Below are positions 12,208-23,713 of a stretch of 60,608 nucleotides of DNA, in pieces (the first letter of the stretch is position 1; each line of letters begins with the position of its first letter). Origin of the DNA: Mesostigma viride (lineage: Eukaryota; Streptophyta; Mesostigmatophyceae; Mesostigmatales; Mesostigmataceae). Position numbers and translations under genes: made by a program. Location: assembly GCA_009746045.1 (NCBI GenBank), contig RPFO01001166.1, positions 1 through 60,608 on the forward strand, in the 5' to 3' direction. The notes under the pieces were generated by a model that was given only the letters and a program-made list of their open reading frames with translations, was not told where the DNA came from and did no database searches.

Positions 12208-13274
12208 CGACACGGACCTCTCCCACGCAGGTATCACTCCGTTGACGCACCTCCAGCTCATAAAATTTCGCACTTGCTCTTCAAACATAAAATTTTGACG
12301 TATAAAACCATGGCTGCGCATTCCCCATCCCAATTTTCTAGCCTACGTTGCCTGCCATCGCCAGCCAGCACAAGGAAAATTGCTCGCGCAGCACGTCACT
12401 TTGTTTTTCGCCCCGAGCATGCCGCACGCTTTGCCAATAATTCCCAGTTCCCACTGCCCAGCAAGACTTTTTTACATGCGATATACTTTAGAGATATTTC
12501 GGTGGAAGATACTTGGAAATTTCGTTACGTTCGTATTTCCATGGACAATGTGCCAAATTACTAAATATAATTTTGAAATTCTGACAAATTTTCAGCTCGC
12601 ACTTAACCACTATGAATTTCAGCATACCATTCGATATACTTTAGAGATAATTCAGCGTCAGATACTTGGAAATTTCCTTACGGTCGTATTTCAAGTGAAA
12701 TTCTGACAAATTTCTCCGCTCGGACTGAACCACAATCAATTTCCGCATACCATTCGATATAGTAAATATAATTTTGCGTTTCCGTTCAGCAACGCTATGA
12801 ACGTTTTCGTTCGTAACGGAAAAGTCCGGCTCGTTTGATTCTATTTTCCCTGTTCAGGTGTGAACGTTTCCGTTCAGCACATAACTGTCATTTCGTCTCG
12901 CTTGCTTATCAAATTTCACATCCCACGTCCTGTGCGCCGAAAAGTTTTAGTACAGATATCGGTTCGCGACTTTTTGTTTGACGGTTAAAAAAGTCAACGC
13001 GCCGTACCGTCCTGAGGCCGCGCGGATTGGCGAGACGCCCCACCTGCCCGCGAAAGTCTGAACGTGTTCAGCATTTCAGCACCCGTTCAGGAAAACACGA
13101 CACTCGATCTCCAAGGTTTGGGGATTTCTTTGTACTACGCCGATTGGCCATCTCGCAACGGTCCTGGACGTCGTCCGCTCCCGCGCTAGGGGGCGCGGGG
13201 GACGGCCCCACCTTCGGCCTACGGCCTCGGCCAAAGTTTTCGGGCTTCATAAATCGTAGTTACATTAGGGGATT
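12139..13274. repeat. Macro-repeat copy 4, truncated
   Basis: Fourth copy. It follows the others from the AT-rich block to the TTACATTAGGGGA motif (13260-13272) and then ends in unrelated sequence. There is no minisatellite. The breakpoint motif is the one used by the deletion in copy 3. Confidence 0.88.
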
Positions 13275-14560
13275 CCGGACAAGGGCCCTTCCCTTGGAGG
13301 TCGCGCCGTACCATCCGTATAGACCACAAGGGATAACTGCCGCCGCTGAAGGATTTGCTTCCCTTGGAAGGGCAAAGTCAGACCGAAATTCCCGGAATAT
13401 CTCGAATACAGTAGGGATATTCCCGGAATATCTCAAAAGTCCGGGCAGGGTCCGGGTGTTATCTAAAACAGCTTCTACAGTACTGTAAAGCCAGTCCCCC
13501 GTCACCCGTGGCCCGTGGGCCGTGGCCCAGCACGGCCTGGTTGCCTCATTGGTGTCGATGTTGGTGGGAGATGCCGTGCTGCTGATCTTGTTTACAAGGC
13601 GAAGGACGTGGCCGGTGGCGTCTCATCTGCGACTAGTCCTCATCGTCACGACATAGTTATTTTATTATTGAACCTTGGGACCTGAGCGTCCAGGCGCAGC
13701 CTGCGTGGCAGTGGCTGGACAGAAGATGACCGGGACGTTGCAGTTACGGGCGTTCCTTTTGGCCTACCTCGCTATCCTTCACCGCATTGTGCTGGTAAGC
13801 TAGCTTTAATCTAGCTCGCTGATCACTAGAGCAGCATACTAGCGGATCCGAGTTTCCCTACGTAATATTATTTACTACCGGTAGTGCCATTGCAAAAAAA
13901 GATGAATCACGGTGTCGGCCGTTGCATGCGAAGAATCTCGTCGTCGGTCGCTGGATTGAATCGTCGACCGGCCGGGTGCTGATCGGCAGGGTTCTACGTA
14001 CTAGTGCTCGTACTAGCCTCGTGGGCCGCGTAGCTTAATCCTGGGGAAATTTTACTACGGTAGAACTCAAGTGTTTCTCAAGAAGAATTCAAATGTCTGG
14101 ACCTAATACCGAACGCGGGTCAATGCCTTCCTCGTACACTGAATTTTTTTGGTACGATATTGTCCATCTGCTTGGTGTTCTCTGAATTCACGCTGGAGCA
14201 GCCTGGGATATCGGCCGACACTATCAACTGTAAGTCATGAAGAATTCTGTTATAGCATTGGCTGAGATGGTTGCCTGTTATGTGTTCACGATTGACATGT
14301 ACAGCGCCAATGAGCTTCATGGTCCCTTAGAGGTTGAGATCGGTGCTGCACCTGCCATGTCACGCCCATTTCCCGCACTAGCTAGCTTGATTCAGCATGC
14401 GGCATATGCATGCACACAGATGCCAGTACTTACAGCCTAGCCCCTCAACCGTCTCTGACTCGTACCTAGAATGAGTCACTAGTTGCACAGCACGCCACAG
14501 CTGCCCCAATTTAGCCTAATTATTATCTCTAGACCATACTAAGAACCAAGCATAATCATA
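13275..14560. other. No recognisable gene
   Basis: Unique sequence after the macro-repeats. Open frames are short and show no domain. A direct repeat with GGAATATCTC lies near 13393-13436. I see no RNA gene. Confidence 0.5.
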
Positions 14561-15070
14561 TATGAGGGTCCACCTGGGGTTAAAGTGGGTGGTCCCAGTA
14601 CTAGGCCCCCCTGCTCTCTATAAATAACCCCCCCTCTGGGGGGTTATGGTGAGTGTGCGTGGTGGCACCCTTATTAGGGATGATATATAGATCCCGTTCC
14701 TCAACAATGAGTTGACCCTGGGGTTGCTTTTGTAGATGATTTTCATTGCTAGAACCAACACTAAAAATTGTTACCGCCCAGGGACCCACAAGTTAGTGCT
14801 AAAAATAACTGTGCTGAGTATAACTTCTTTCCCTACTGATAGCTGATCACCATGGTACCCTGTTGACTTTAACCAGGGTTCCCAAACCTGGTCCGGTGGT
14901 ACAGTTTCGCTATGGACGGTCAGAGTAAATCTAGAACTTTCCGTTGGTCTAGTTGGTTCTCGCCAAAACCTTCCCGCCAGATCCCTGCAGGGTGAACAAA
15001 CTCGTGCCGATGTCCAGTCACGAGAAAAAATCGTGGTCGAAGTTGGCACGAGGACGGTTTAGGGTCTAGG
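14560..15070. other. TATA-containing segment, possible solo LTR or promoter
   Basis: Contains CTCTATAAATAA (about 14615-14627) directly followed by a perfect 10-bp hairpin, ATAACCCCCC / GGGGGGTTAT with loop CTCT (14624-14647). A 92-codon minus frame (14771-15049) has no recognisable domain. The TATA and hairpin could belong to a solo LTR, but I find no clear TG...CA ends or target duplication. Confidence 0.25.
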
Positions 15071-15459
15071 CTACCTGCCCCATGCACAAAGCCGCAACAT
15101 GTGTAACGTGCCAGGGGTGGTTATGGGTTAGGTCTCTGCTCTTGTGAAGAATATTGGATAAACATCAATATTTAGTAGTTAGAAGCTATACACACTATCA
15201 TACTAGTACTTTTCTCAGATAGCAAAACCATGGGGCATGGGCAATACATAAGTTAATCCTCTAAATGTAACACTTTTTTCCAACAATGTAGGGACTACCA
15301 AACAGTGAGTCAGTTATTTTGCATTTTTTTCTTCCCAAAGTTTAACGGGGGGTTATATAATGGTAAACATTTCAATTACTTACCTCAAAACCACAAACGG
15401 AAAAGGAGTACTATACCATGATGCGCCCATGATTGTTAGAGCAGAATAAAAAGGGCCGG

Positions 15460-15848
15460 GTAGGGGGGTGGGGGGTGGGGGGTGGGGGTGGGGGTGGGGG
15501 TGGGGTGGGGGGTGGGGGTGGGGGGTGGGGGGGGGTGGGGGTGGGGGTGGGGTGGGGGTGGGGGGTGGGGGGTGGGGGGTGGGGGTGGGGGTGGGGGGTG
15601 GCGGTTGGCGGTTGGCAGTCGGCGGTTGGCGGTTGGCGGTTGGCCGTTGGGTTGGCCGTTGTCCGTTGGCGGTTGGCGGTTGGCGGTTGGCGGTTGGCGG
15701 TAGGGGGTAGGGGGTAGGGGGTAGGGGGTAGGGGGTAGGGGGTAGGGGTAGGGGTAGGGGGTAGGGGGTAGGGGTAGGGGGTAGGGGGTAGGGGGTAGGG
15801 GGTAGGGGGTAGGGGGTAGGGGGTAGGGGGTAGGGGGTAGGGGGTATC
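15460..15848. repeat. G-rich heptamer/hexamer repeat block
   Basis: Three abutting arrays: GGGGGTG-type units (15460-15600), GGCGGTT units (15600-15700) and GGGGGTA units (15700-15848). All have period near 7, with G on the plus strand. GGGGGTA resembles a telomere unit but is not TTTAGGG. Open frames here are low-complexity artefacts. Confidence 0.92.
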
Positions 15849-15874
15849 CCGTATTTCCGCGTATACCGGGATAC
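15844..15874. other. Inverted repeat at the end of the heptamer block
   Basis: GTATCCCG (15844-15851) and CGGGATAC (15867-15874) are perfect complements around a 15-nt spacer, exactly where the GGGGGTA array ends. Confidence 0.6.
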
Positions 15875-16945
15875 ACTACGACCAACCCTTAAGTTTTGAT
15901 CCCACCTTTATTCATCCCACGGCCTTTCATGTTAAACATAGAACACCTTGGCAAATGCGTGATACAAGTGTTTAGTGTGTATGTCCTGTAAAAAAATATG
16001 CACATAAGGTATGTTCTATACATGAGGACGGGCGTTGCACGTATATTAAGGCTTTTGGAGGGGCATCATTCTTTGTCTTAGTAGGGAATGCGTTTGCTAC
16101 TAGATGGATATCAGAGTGAGGAAAATCTCATCATTGTTTCCCAGTATATTCCAAGCATAGCTCCAGGTGCAGATTGCCTATGCACGTCAGCGTTCTACCT
16201 ACTACACAACTCGCTTCCCACTGCAGGGGACCCCTGATTTCACAGCTTTTAGAACGGAAGGAAGCCTGAGCTAGGTGACAGTGCTTGATGACTTCCACAT
16301 CAGAAAATGCTAGAGCATTGTATGTTGCTGCTTGATTTGCAACATGCAGCCCATAATACTTAAATTTCAACCAGTATGGTGAGACACATTGAGTTGTACC
16401 AGACTTTCCAATCCCAGGCTTATGCAGGACATTTCTGGGCTGTCCATGTTACTAGCAGACTGTTCTTAGCACAGCCAGTTAATGTTACAGAGGTAGATAT
16501 AATAGTTATCTTTATAGTTTTGTCCCGGGCGTTTCTTTGCGGTGATGTCCAAAGCAGAAGCCAAGCATCACATGTGTTTGTGTGGATCGTTCATCTTTGT
16601 CATTTTCATGACTCAGTCTTTGACGGATCTTTGTAGTGCAGAAGACTCATTCTTACGGAAACACGCTGCAATTGAGCAATTCTATCATGATATGGCAGAG
16701 GAACAAACAGGCGGTCCAGATAACTGAGATAAGATTCTTTTCTTTCCTTAGTAACAACATTAACAATGACTGCAAACGCTGCCTATCGTTGCTATTGATG
16801 TTTGTTAAATGTATGTGTTAGTTTGGCCGCATGTGACATATTTGAAGGTAGCGTGGCATATTGTCATGTGTCAGCGGGACTTCGTGACTAGTCACAAGAA
16901 TTTGTCAGCGGCCATCCACATGGATGGCAGTAGTAACATCACGCA
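15875..16945. other. No recognisable gene; upstream of the RTX/Root_cap gene
   Basis: Moderately AT-rich sequence with short frames only. Any 5' exon (signal peptide) or promoter of the gene starting at 16946 should lie here, but I could not identify one. Confidence 0.4.
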
Positions 16946-18722
16946 TTGCTGCCTGGCATATTACTTTGTGGTGCATATGCCATGGGGCGGTCTGGCTTCA
17001 TATGTGCAGGCACGGGCGACCCAGTCATATGTGCAGGCACGGACGACGCAGATTACATCGTTGTCATCGGCGACAAGGATGTGACCTTGTCCGGTAATGG
17101 GGGCGACGACATTCTTGGGCATGACGGCGATGGCAACACGGTCATCTCTGGTGGCAGCGGGGACGACCTGGTCGGGAAGTTGGGCGAGGGGAATGTGACC
17201 CTCTCGGGTGACGAGGGGGACGATACGCTGTACCACGTGGACCGAGGAGAGTCGTTTGATGGGGTGCAGGAACTCTTGGTCTCGGGCGGCGAGGGCGCGG
17301 ACTTGATTTATTTGCAGGGACATGCCAACATCATCACCGTGTCTGGCGGCACAGGACCTGACAACATCACGACGTTCGGTACCGAGGGCTTGGACTTGTT
17401 GTCGGTGTATGGTGATGATGGCAATGACAACATTCACGCGGAAGTCGCCAGCGCGGACGCGCTCGTGTCCGGCGGGGCGGGGGATGATGCCATGGACGTC
17501 AATGCCACTGTGGGCGTGGCGGGCGTGAGTGGCGGTGCGGGAAACGACGTGATGTCAGCTCTGGTGGTTGGTAGGGACGCCGTCGTGTCTGGCGGTGATG
17601 GAGATGACACCATGACGGTCGTGGGCTATATGACCGATGGCATTGGTGTGGAAGGCGGCGCGGGCAACGACGCGGTGGTGGTAGGGGCGTTAGCCGATAG
17701 CATTTACGGCGGCATTTACGTACATGGCGATGGCGGCGATGACAATGTGACGGCCGTCGGCCTCACCTATGGTCAGTTTGATGTGCACGGCGGCGCTGGC
17801 ACGGACCGTATGGAAGTTTATGGCGCGGGTTTTGATCTCGACGTGTCGGGCGGGGACGGCAATGACGCCCTGAACGTCTATGCCGCGGGCTATCAGGCAG
17901 TCGTGTCTGGCGGCGAGGGTGATGATGACATTCAGGGCAATGCCGCCGGCATACTTCTTCATGTGGATGGCGGTGCTGGCGAGGACCGCATGGACCTTGG
18001 CGCCTTCGGCTTTAACGTTCGCGTATCGGGGAACGATGGCGACGATGACATGGATGTCTATGGCGGGGCGATCGATGGACTTCATGTGCAGGGTGGCGAC
18101 GGTGCGGATGACATGACCGTCACGGGCGCGGCCCTGAACAAGTTTGTCGTGGAGGGTGGCGCTGGCGATGACCGCGTGGTGGTGGATGCCTCAGGGCTCG
18201 ATTTCACGTTTACGCTGCCGGGCCTCCAATTTGAGGCCGAGGTCCCTCAGTCCGGCACCGTATCTGTCTCGGGCGGCGAGGGCGACGACGCCGTGTGGGT
18301 AGCTGGCAACGCCGCGCAATTCTCCGTGACGGGCGGTAGTGGCAACGACAACCTTACCTTCTCGGGTTCCGGCAGCAGCACCATGGATGGTGGCAGTGGC
18401 AACGACCGCTTGCGAGGTGGGAATGTATCGGACACGCTCTGGGGCGGCACCGGCAACGACACCATTTCTGGGGCAGGGGGGGACGACTACCTCCATGGGG
18501 AGGATGATGCAGACTCTGATAAGCTGCTGGGCGGTACAGGAAGTGACGTCCTGTCTGGTGGTGCGGCCGACCTCCTGTATGGTGGAGAGGATGATGACAT
18601 TCTGGTGGGCGCGGATGGCAGCACGCGCTTCGTGGGCGGTCCAGGCGTGAACGTCATCATCGATGGCCGGGGGCTGAATTACCAGGTCCTCAACGCGCAA
18701 GGGGGGACCGACCGCTATGCAG
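16946..18722 (+). CDS. Exon 1 of RTX/Root_cap gene (RTX region)
   Basis: One long exon coding about 550 residues of RTX-like repeats with a loose 20-25 residue beat. The best consensus GGxGNDxL is at the C-terminal end (18330-18640); the N-terminal copies are worn. It ends TATGCAG before GTATGC, leaving one base (phase 1). An alternative beginning is the acceptor-like ATGTGCAG at 17002-17009. The long antisense frames (18191-18730 and 17690-18085) are shadows. Confidence 0.8.
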
Positions 18723-21700
18723 GTATGCACGTTTGATGGTGGACCGTCCTAGCCAGGACAGTTGGGCATTAGTGCACTGGTGGGTCCATCAGCATGAGAA
18801 TCATGTCATTCATTATTTGGGGCGCCAGTTGCGCCAGTGACCCTGGTAAATTTCGATGTTTAATGGTTGCGGGAGCTTGCAGGAGGGTGGTCATCCTGAC
18901 TTGCGCATGTTAGTTGATTCAAGTCGCTTGCCTTTGTGACCACCCATGCTTGCTGATTGAAGGCACTGCGCCACGTGCCATTCAGACGGAGGCATGTTAA
19001 TCATGGTATTTGATATAGTGGATTGATACAGTGCCATTCAGACGGAGGCATGTGAATCATGGTATTTGATATAGTGGATTGATACAGTGCCATTCAGACG
19101 GAGGCATGTTAATCATGGTATTTGATATAGTCGATTGCTATAGTGCCATTCAGACGGAGGCATGTTAATCATGGTATTTGATATAGTGGATTGATACAGT
19201 GCCATTCAGACGGAGGCATGTTAATCATGGTATTTGATATAGTGGATTGATACAGTGATCAGCGTGTCACTAGCCAGCTTTCTCTAGCAACGACTAGCAA
19301 TCACCAAGTCAATTATCCAGTAGCTGCTGCCTCCTCAGTGGCGGCATGTCTTTCATGGGCCAGGTATGGGTCAGACCTCTTTGGGTAATGTTGCGAGGGG
19401 CTGTGGGCGCAAACTAGGCTTTTTTATTGGTAGACATGGACTGCTAGGTGTAGTACTCACAACTCGAGAACATGGCAGCTGGCACCTGCATGCTCTTTCT
19501 CGTAGATATTTGATAAGGGCACCTGCATGCACTTTCTCTCGACATTTGAGAAGGGGACCTGCATGCACTTTCTCCTAGATATTAGTATAAACTGTGTGAG
19601 CACGGGCCTGCCGCTGTCTGTACCTGCAAGCCTGCATGGCAGTTTACCCACTTGAAGCCTCCCATTTTCTCTCATTCTTTAAAATTCTTTCGAAGAGAGA
19701 CCTAGAGCCTCAAGCACCTTGTGTTGTTTCTCATGTTATCTGTTTCAAGAAGGTTGCGGTGCTACTATAACGCGATGTGCATGCTATAGCATTCATGGAA
19801 GCAGTTTGAGCTCGTGGGTGGATGGCATGTCACGCCAAGCCTGCATGCTGCTTGAATGCTCCATGCATTATAAGGCAAATTAATATTATGCTGCGTGTTG
19901 AACGCTTCATTAAACGTGGTTGTATTGGTCTGTGCGTGTGTCCTGGTTCACCCCAACCGTCCTGGTCCCGCTGGAAATCGTCGACCGGGCCACGCCTACC
20001 TGGCAGTTTGTGCCGAGAACCGAAGGGGCCTGGATTGGGGCTGCTCCGACGGCTTCCTCTGCAGGCTGAGCAACGGCCGCTCACCGGGCCACCGCCAAGC
20101 GGGGGATATGTGCCTGCTAGGTCAGTGCATACTGTACATGTCGCTAGCATGGTTTTCTGGGATGCCTAGCCGTGTGCGGGGATGGAAAGGACATTAGTCC
20201 TCTTTCGGGCAGCGAAACCAAATTAATGATCCGCGGGCTTGCGTCGTTAAATATGTGGTTAAGAAGTCACACATGAAAATAGTGTAGGTAAGGCGCGTCA
20301 TGAGCCTGAAAAGTTTCTATCTGCTTGCATTTTTTAGTAGCCATTTGGAACCGCAGGATATCACCATGTCATCACACGAAGCCGTGCCGTGCCCTGCGCT
20401 TTTGCTGAGTATAGTCGAGTGTTTTGGTTTTGATAATAGCAGGTGATTGGATTGATTGGTAAGATGTCATAGTCGAGTGTTTTGGTTTTGATAATAGCAG
20501 GTGATTGGATTGATTGGTAAGATGTCATAGTCGAGTGTTTTGGTTTTGATCATAGCAGGTGATTGGATTGATTGGTAAGATGTCATAGTCGAGTGTTTTG
20601 GTTTTGATAATAGCAGGTGATTGGATTGATTGGTAAGATGTCATAGTCGAGTGTTTTGGTTTTGATAATAGCAGGTGATTGGATTGGATCAGTAAGATGA
20701 TTGGTAAGAATGATTGGTAAGATATGATTGGTAATAATGATTGGTAAGATGTCATATTCTCAGATTGTCGTAAAAAATCGAACCTTAAGAAAATGTTAGG
20801 CAATGCAAGTTTCCTGCTTTGTTGGCAGATGCACGCCGTGTTTCATATCCACCATGCAGTCTAGCTGATCGGACACTCCATGCACTGCAGTCACCCTGAA
20901 ATAGCATGCGGCATATATACATGCCAGATTACCCAACTCAGATCCTCCCCCATTCCATGCATAACGTGTAATAGGCGCCCTCCTTGCAACAATAATCATA
21001 CCCTTCACACGCGTACTTCGTTGGGGATGAAAGCAACACTGATTGACGTTGACAGCCGTGGTACTAAGATCCAGTCGCACCGAAAAATACTCCAGGACCA
21101 GGACCCCGGGCATCCACTGACGCATTCCCCCTTTAAACTAAAACAAATTAAATTAAAGTGAAAGTCTCCGATTGGTCACTTGGACCCATTCTCCTCATGA
21201 CCGTGGTGCCCTTCACCCCTGCCCACATGCCGCCCTGCATATAAAAATTGCCCATGCCCATTGCCCGCGGGCTCCCCGCATCTCCTTCGCAGTTTGCGAT
21301 GTCAACAACATCATGGGCCTGGACAATGCCCTGGTCGCCCGGCCCAAATGCTTCGAGAGCCAGCTTATCCAGGCATCCTACCTCCTCTCGTTCGCCACCT
21401 GTTTCGACGGCGTTGAGCCCCCCAACATAGACGCTCTTATCGGCGCGGTGGGAGACCAGCTGGGCATCCGCAACTGCCTGGTGGGCCTGAACCTCACGCT
21501 TCCTGGCAGCTCTGCCCGCCGGCGTCACCTGCTGCAGCTGACAGAGGAGCAGATTGAGATCGGGGTCGAGGCATCCGCGTCGTCAGATGCCGAACTGCAG
21601 CTCTTGCGGGATACCTTCACGTCGCCGGGATTCGCCGCCTTCCTGGCGTCGTTATTCGCGCGCTTCGGCCTTGTGGCGGAGACGGCACTGTCGTCCCTGG

Positions 21701-23713
21701 ATGGCGTCCCTCTGGCGTCTGCCACGTCGGACCCCCATTTCGTTAGCGCGCGCGGCGACCATTTTGACTTTGTGGGCCGCGCGGAGCGGTCCTACTGCGT
21801 GCTGTCGGACGAGCGGGTGCACGTGAACGCGAGGCTCACGGGTACTGCTGGCGCACCGGATGCCAGCGGTGCCAGCATCAGGGCGGCCGACGCCAGCGGT
21901 GCCAGCATCAGGGCGGCCGACGCCCGTGGTGCCGAGAAAGGTGGCAATGAGCGCACATGGATGGGCCAGATCAGCGTCATGTACGGGAGCGACCGCGTGC
22001 TTGTGGACGCCAGCTCGCGCCCAGGGACACCCTACGCAGCCTCGTTCGGGACCGTCCTGCTGAACGGGGTGGGTGGTAGTTGGGTACTTGGGGCAAACAC
22101 CGTTCATTGATGGCACCACGGTTTGGGGGTAGGGAGCACAGTTCTACCTGCTGCATGTTGAATGTGTACGGCGGGGTGAGCGATGATCGGGCAGTTCCAT
22201 GGGATTGTATTTTCAGCTGCATGGGGGATGACTGCGGTAGGCGGACTTTGAGTTGTTTCAGACAATCTTTCCATAGATTGTTGGGATGAAACGACAGAAA
22301 GTCCTGAGTTAAAACTGACTGATAACAAGCACGAAGCAAGTTTTTATCTGAATGGTCGTGTTCAGGATTGAGGGATTCAAGGAACTGTAGGGTATGGTAC
22401 CTATGATCTGTGCATGACTCCAGGGGAGGTCACTCATTGGCACGGTTTGTTTGTCAAGATTTTCTCGTGGACGCGGGCTTTTGCCATCTGGGCTTACCAG
22501 TTCTTCGTACACCATGCTCAGGGATGAGCCTGAACGTACTACAGTACTTTTCTATATCAATGGCCGATAATTTGTGAGAAAGCTCAGCCCATCTTTTCTT
22601 TGATCAACTCGTCACTTATTGCAAGATGACTGGTCAGTGGTCACTGTTGCTATCATTGGCCGGGACGTAGTGCTTGCATCTTTAGCTAGGTTTCTCCACA
22701 CCCATGTGTGCTCTATGCATGCACCCATTTATCACATCTACTACTCATTTCTTGAAGGATCCTCTCCATTTTGAACACCAGATCTAGGGGCTCGCTCCTT
22801 CAGCAGATGTTTCAAGTGATGCTTCAGGGTATTCTTTGAGCTTACAATGGCATGTATGTATGTGATTGCCTTCTCTGCGCGTGCCTGGTCTTGCAACGAT
22901 GCAGGCGCCCCTGGAGGGCAAGCTGGGCACCCGTGGGCTGCCCTCGGGGCTGACAGTGACCCGCAGGAAGACGCGCGTGTACATCAGCGCGCCGGGCGTG
23001 ATGGAGATGGTGGTGGAGGTGGTGCGCGCGGCGTTCTGGGAGACCAACAAGGGACCCGGCAGGAACTTCCTGGTGAGTTGGTTGCAAATGGCAGCACAAC
23101 ATAGCTACTGATTCCCTGTCAGCGTCATGGGATGCGAAGAAACTGGTCCTCCTTGAAGGGGGGTGGTGGTTTGAGGGTTGGGACATTCTAGTATATCTGC
23201 TACTATATTTATATTGATACACCCATCCCATTGCATTCCCATCCCACTGATGACTTTTGCTCTCGTGACGCAGTCTTCGTTTAAATTAATTAATTTAGCA
23301 GTATTAATTAAATTGACTGTTCTTGATTAATTCGTGCCAATAGTTTGAAAGCATGCGTAATGGACGTACATTCTTCAGCAATGTTCTAACACGATTATGA
23401 ATTACGTCTTGCAGCAACGGCAGTCGGTGTGCCCTGGTTGGATCGGCAAGCTATATGACTGGCAGCCGTCCAACTCTCTGCCTAATAATCTTGAATCTGC
23501 GTTGTGCTTCATGGAACACAGAACCTCCAAGTCAAGAAGTTCGAGGCCGCGGGGGCTGTGCACGGGATCCTGGGCCAGTCCTACGCTAAGCAGGGCACAG
23601 AGGTGCCCATGGAGGGCTCCGACGAGGACTATGAGACCAGCGGCATGTTTGCGGCCGACTGCCGCTTTGCCAAGTTCCTGCCACGGTCTGCCCGGCGCGC
23701 GGCTCGGATGTAA
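16946..23713 (+). CDS. RTX-repeat / Root_cap-domain fusion protein (5 exons, 1008 aa in this model)
   Basis: Spliced gene with exons 16946-18722, 20007-20120, 21293-22068, 22905-23072 and 23522-23713; summed length 3027 nt, divisible by three, intron phases 1, 1, 0, 0. Residues 40-590 are degenerate RTX nonapeptides (SGGDGNDAL, GGSGNDRL, GGTGNDTI, GGAGEDRM), which in known families bind Ca2+ in a parallel beta-roll. Residues 593-630 form a small Cys-rich segment. Residues about 776-1000 match the Root_cap family: DPHF then FDF, YCVLSDERVHVNA, TWMGQISVMYGS, and at the end ILGQSY and ADCRFAKF. Inference: a secreted or cell-surface protein in which a bacterial-type calcium scaffold carries a plant extracellular domain. 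The start is uncertain; the M at 16946 gives only a weak hydrophobic N-terminus, and a 5' exon may be missing. Confidence 0.8.
18975..19257. repeat. 56-bp tandem repeat in intron 1
   Basis: Five copies of a 56-bp unit beginning GTGCCATTCAGACGGAGGCA, at 18975, 19031, 19087, 19143 and 19199, nearly identical. It lies wholly inside intron 1 of the RTX/Root_cap gene. Confidence 0.93.
19480..19590. repeat. Short ~41-bp repeat in intron 1
   Basis: About three diverged copies containing CCTGCATGC(A/T)CTTTCTC and TAGATATT. Non-coding intron sequence. Confidence 0.6.
20007..20120 (+). CDS. Exon 2 of RTX/Root_cap gene
   Basis: 114-nt exon between TGGCAG and GTCAGT, phase 1 at both ends. Codes a short Cys-rich stretch with DWGCSDGFLC and GDMCL; such spacing suggests disulfides in an extracellular protein. 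Confidence 0.75.
20411..20760. repeat. ~58-bp tandem repeat in intron 2
   Basis: Five copies of a unit beginning TAGTCGAGTGTTTTGGTTTT, spaced about 58 bp, followed by decayed ATTGGTAAGATG units. It lies in intron 2 of the RTX/Root_cap gene. Confidence 0.92.
21293..22068 (+). CDS. Exon 3 of RTX/Root_cap gene
   Basis: 776-nt exon after CTTCGCAG, ending GAACGGG before GTGGGT. Begins in phase 1 and ends in phase 0. The first half (CDVNNIMG, CFES, SFATCFDG) carries spaced cysteines. The second half opens the Root_cap domain with SDPHF, FDFVG and YCVLSDERVHVNARL. A 33-nt direct duplication coding DASGASIRAA twice lies at 21861-21926. Confidence 0.8.
22905..23072 (+). CDS. Exon 4 of RTX/Root_cap gene
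   Basis: 168-nt exon after CGATGCAG, ending TTCCTG before GTGAGT, phase 0 at both ends. Codes the middle of the Root_cap domain (GLPSGLTVTRRKTRVYIS, MEMVVEVV). Confidence 0.8.
23522..23713 (+). CDS. Exon 5 (last) of RTX/Root_cap gene
   Basis: 192-nt exon after GAACACAG, phase 0, ending with TAA at 23711-23713. Codes the family-typical C-terminus: LQVKKF, GILGQSY, EVPMEG, YETSGMFAADCRFAKF. Confidence 0.82.
   Translation, partial: NLQVKKFEAAGAVHGILGQSYAKQGTEVPMEGSDEDYETSGMFAADCRFAKFLPRSARRAARM

Noticed and set aside
15433-15885. Gly-rich and Pro-rich frames on both strands
   Set aside because: Translation of heptamer repeats.
18191-18730. 179-codon minus frame over the RTX exon
   Set aside because: Antisense shadow of a strongly supported exon; no domain.
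18975-19257. Possible CRISPR-like array
   Set aside because: Units are contiguous 56-bp tandem repeats without variable spacers, inside a eukaryotic intron.
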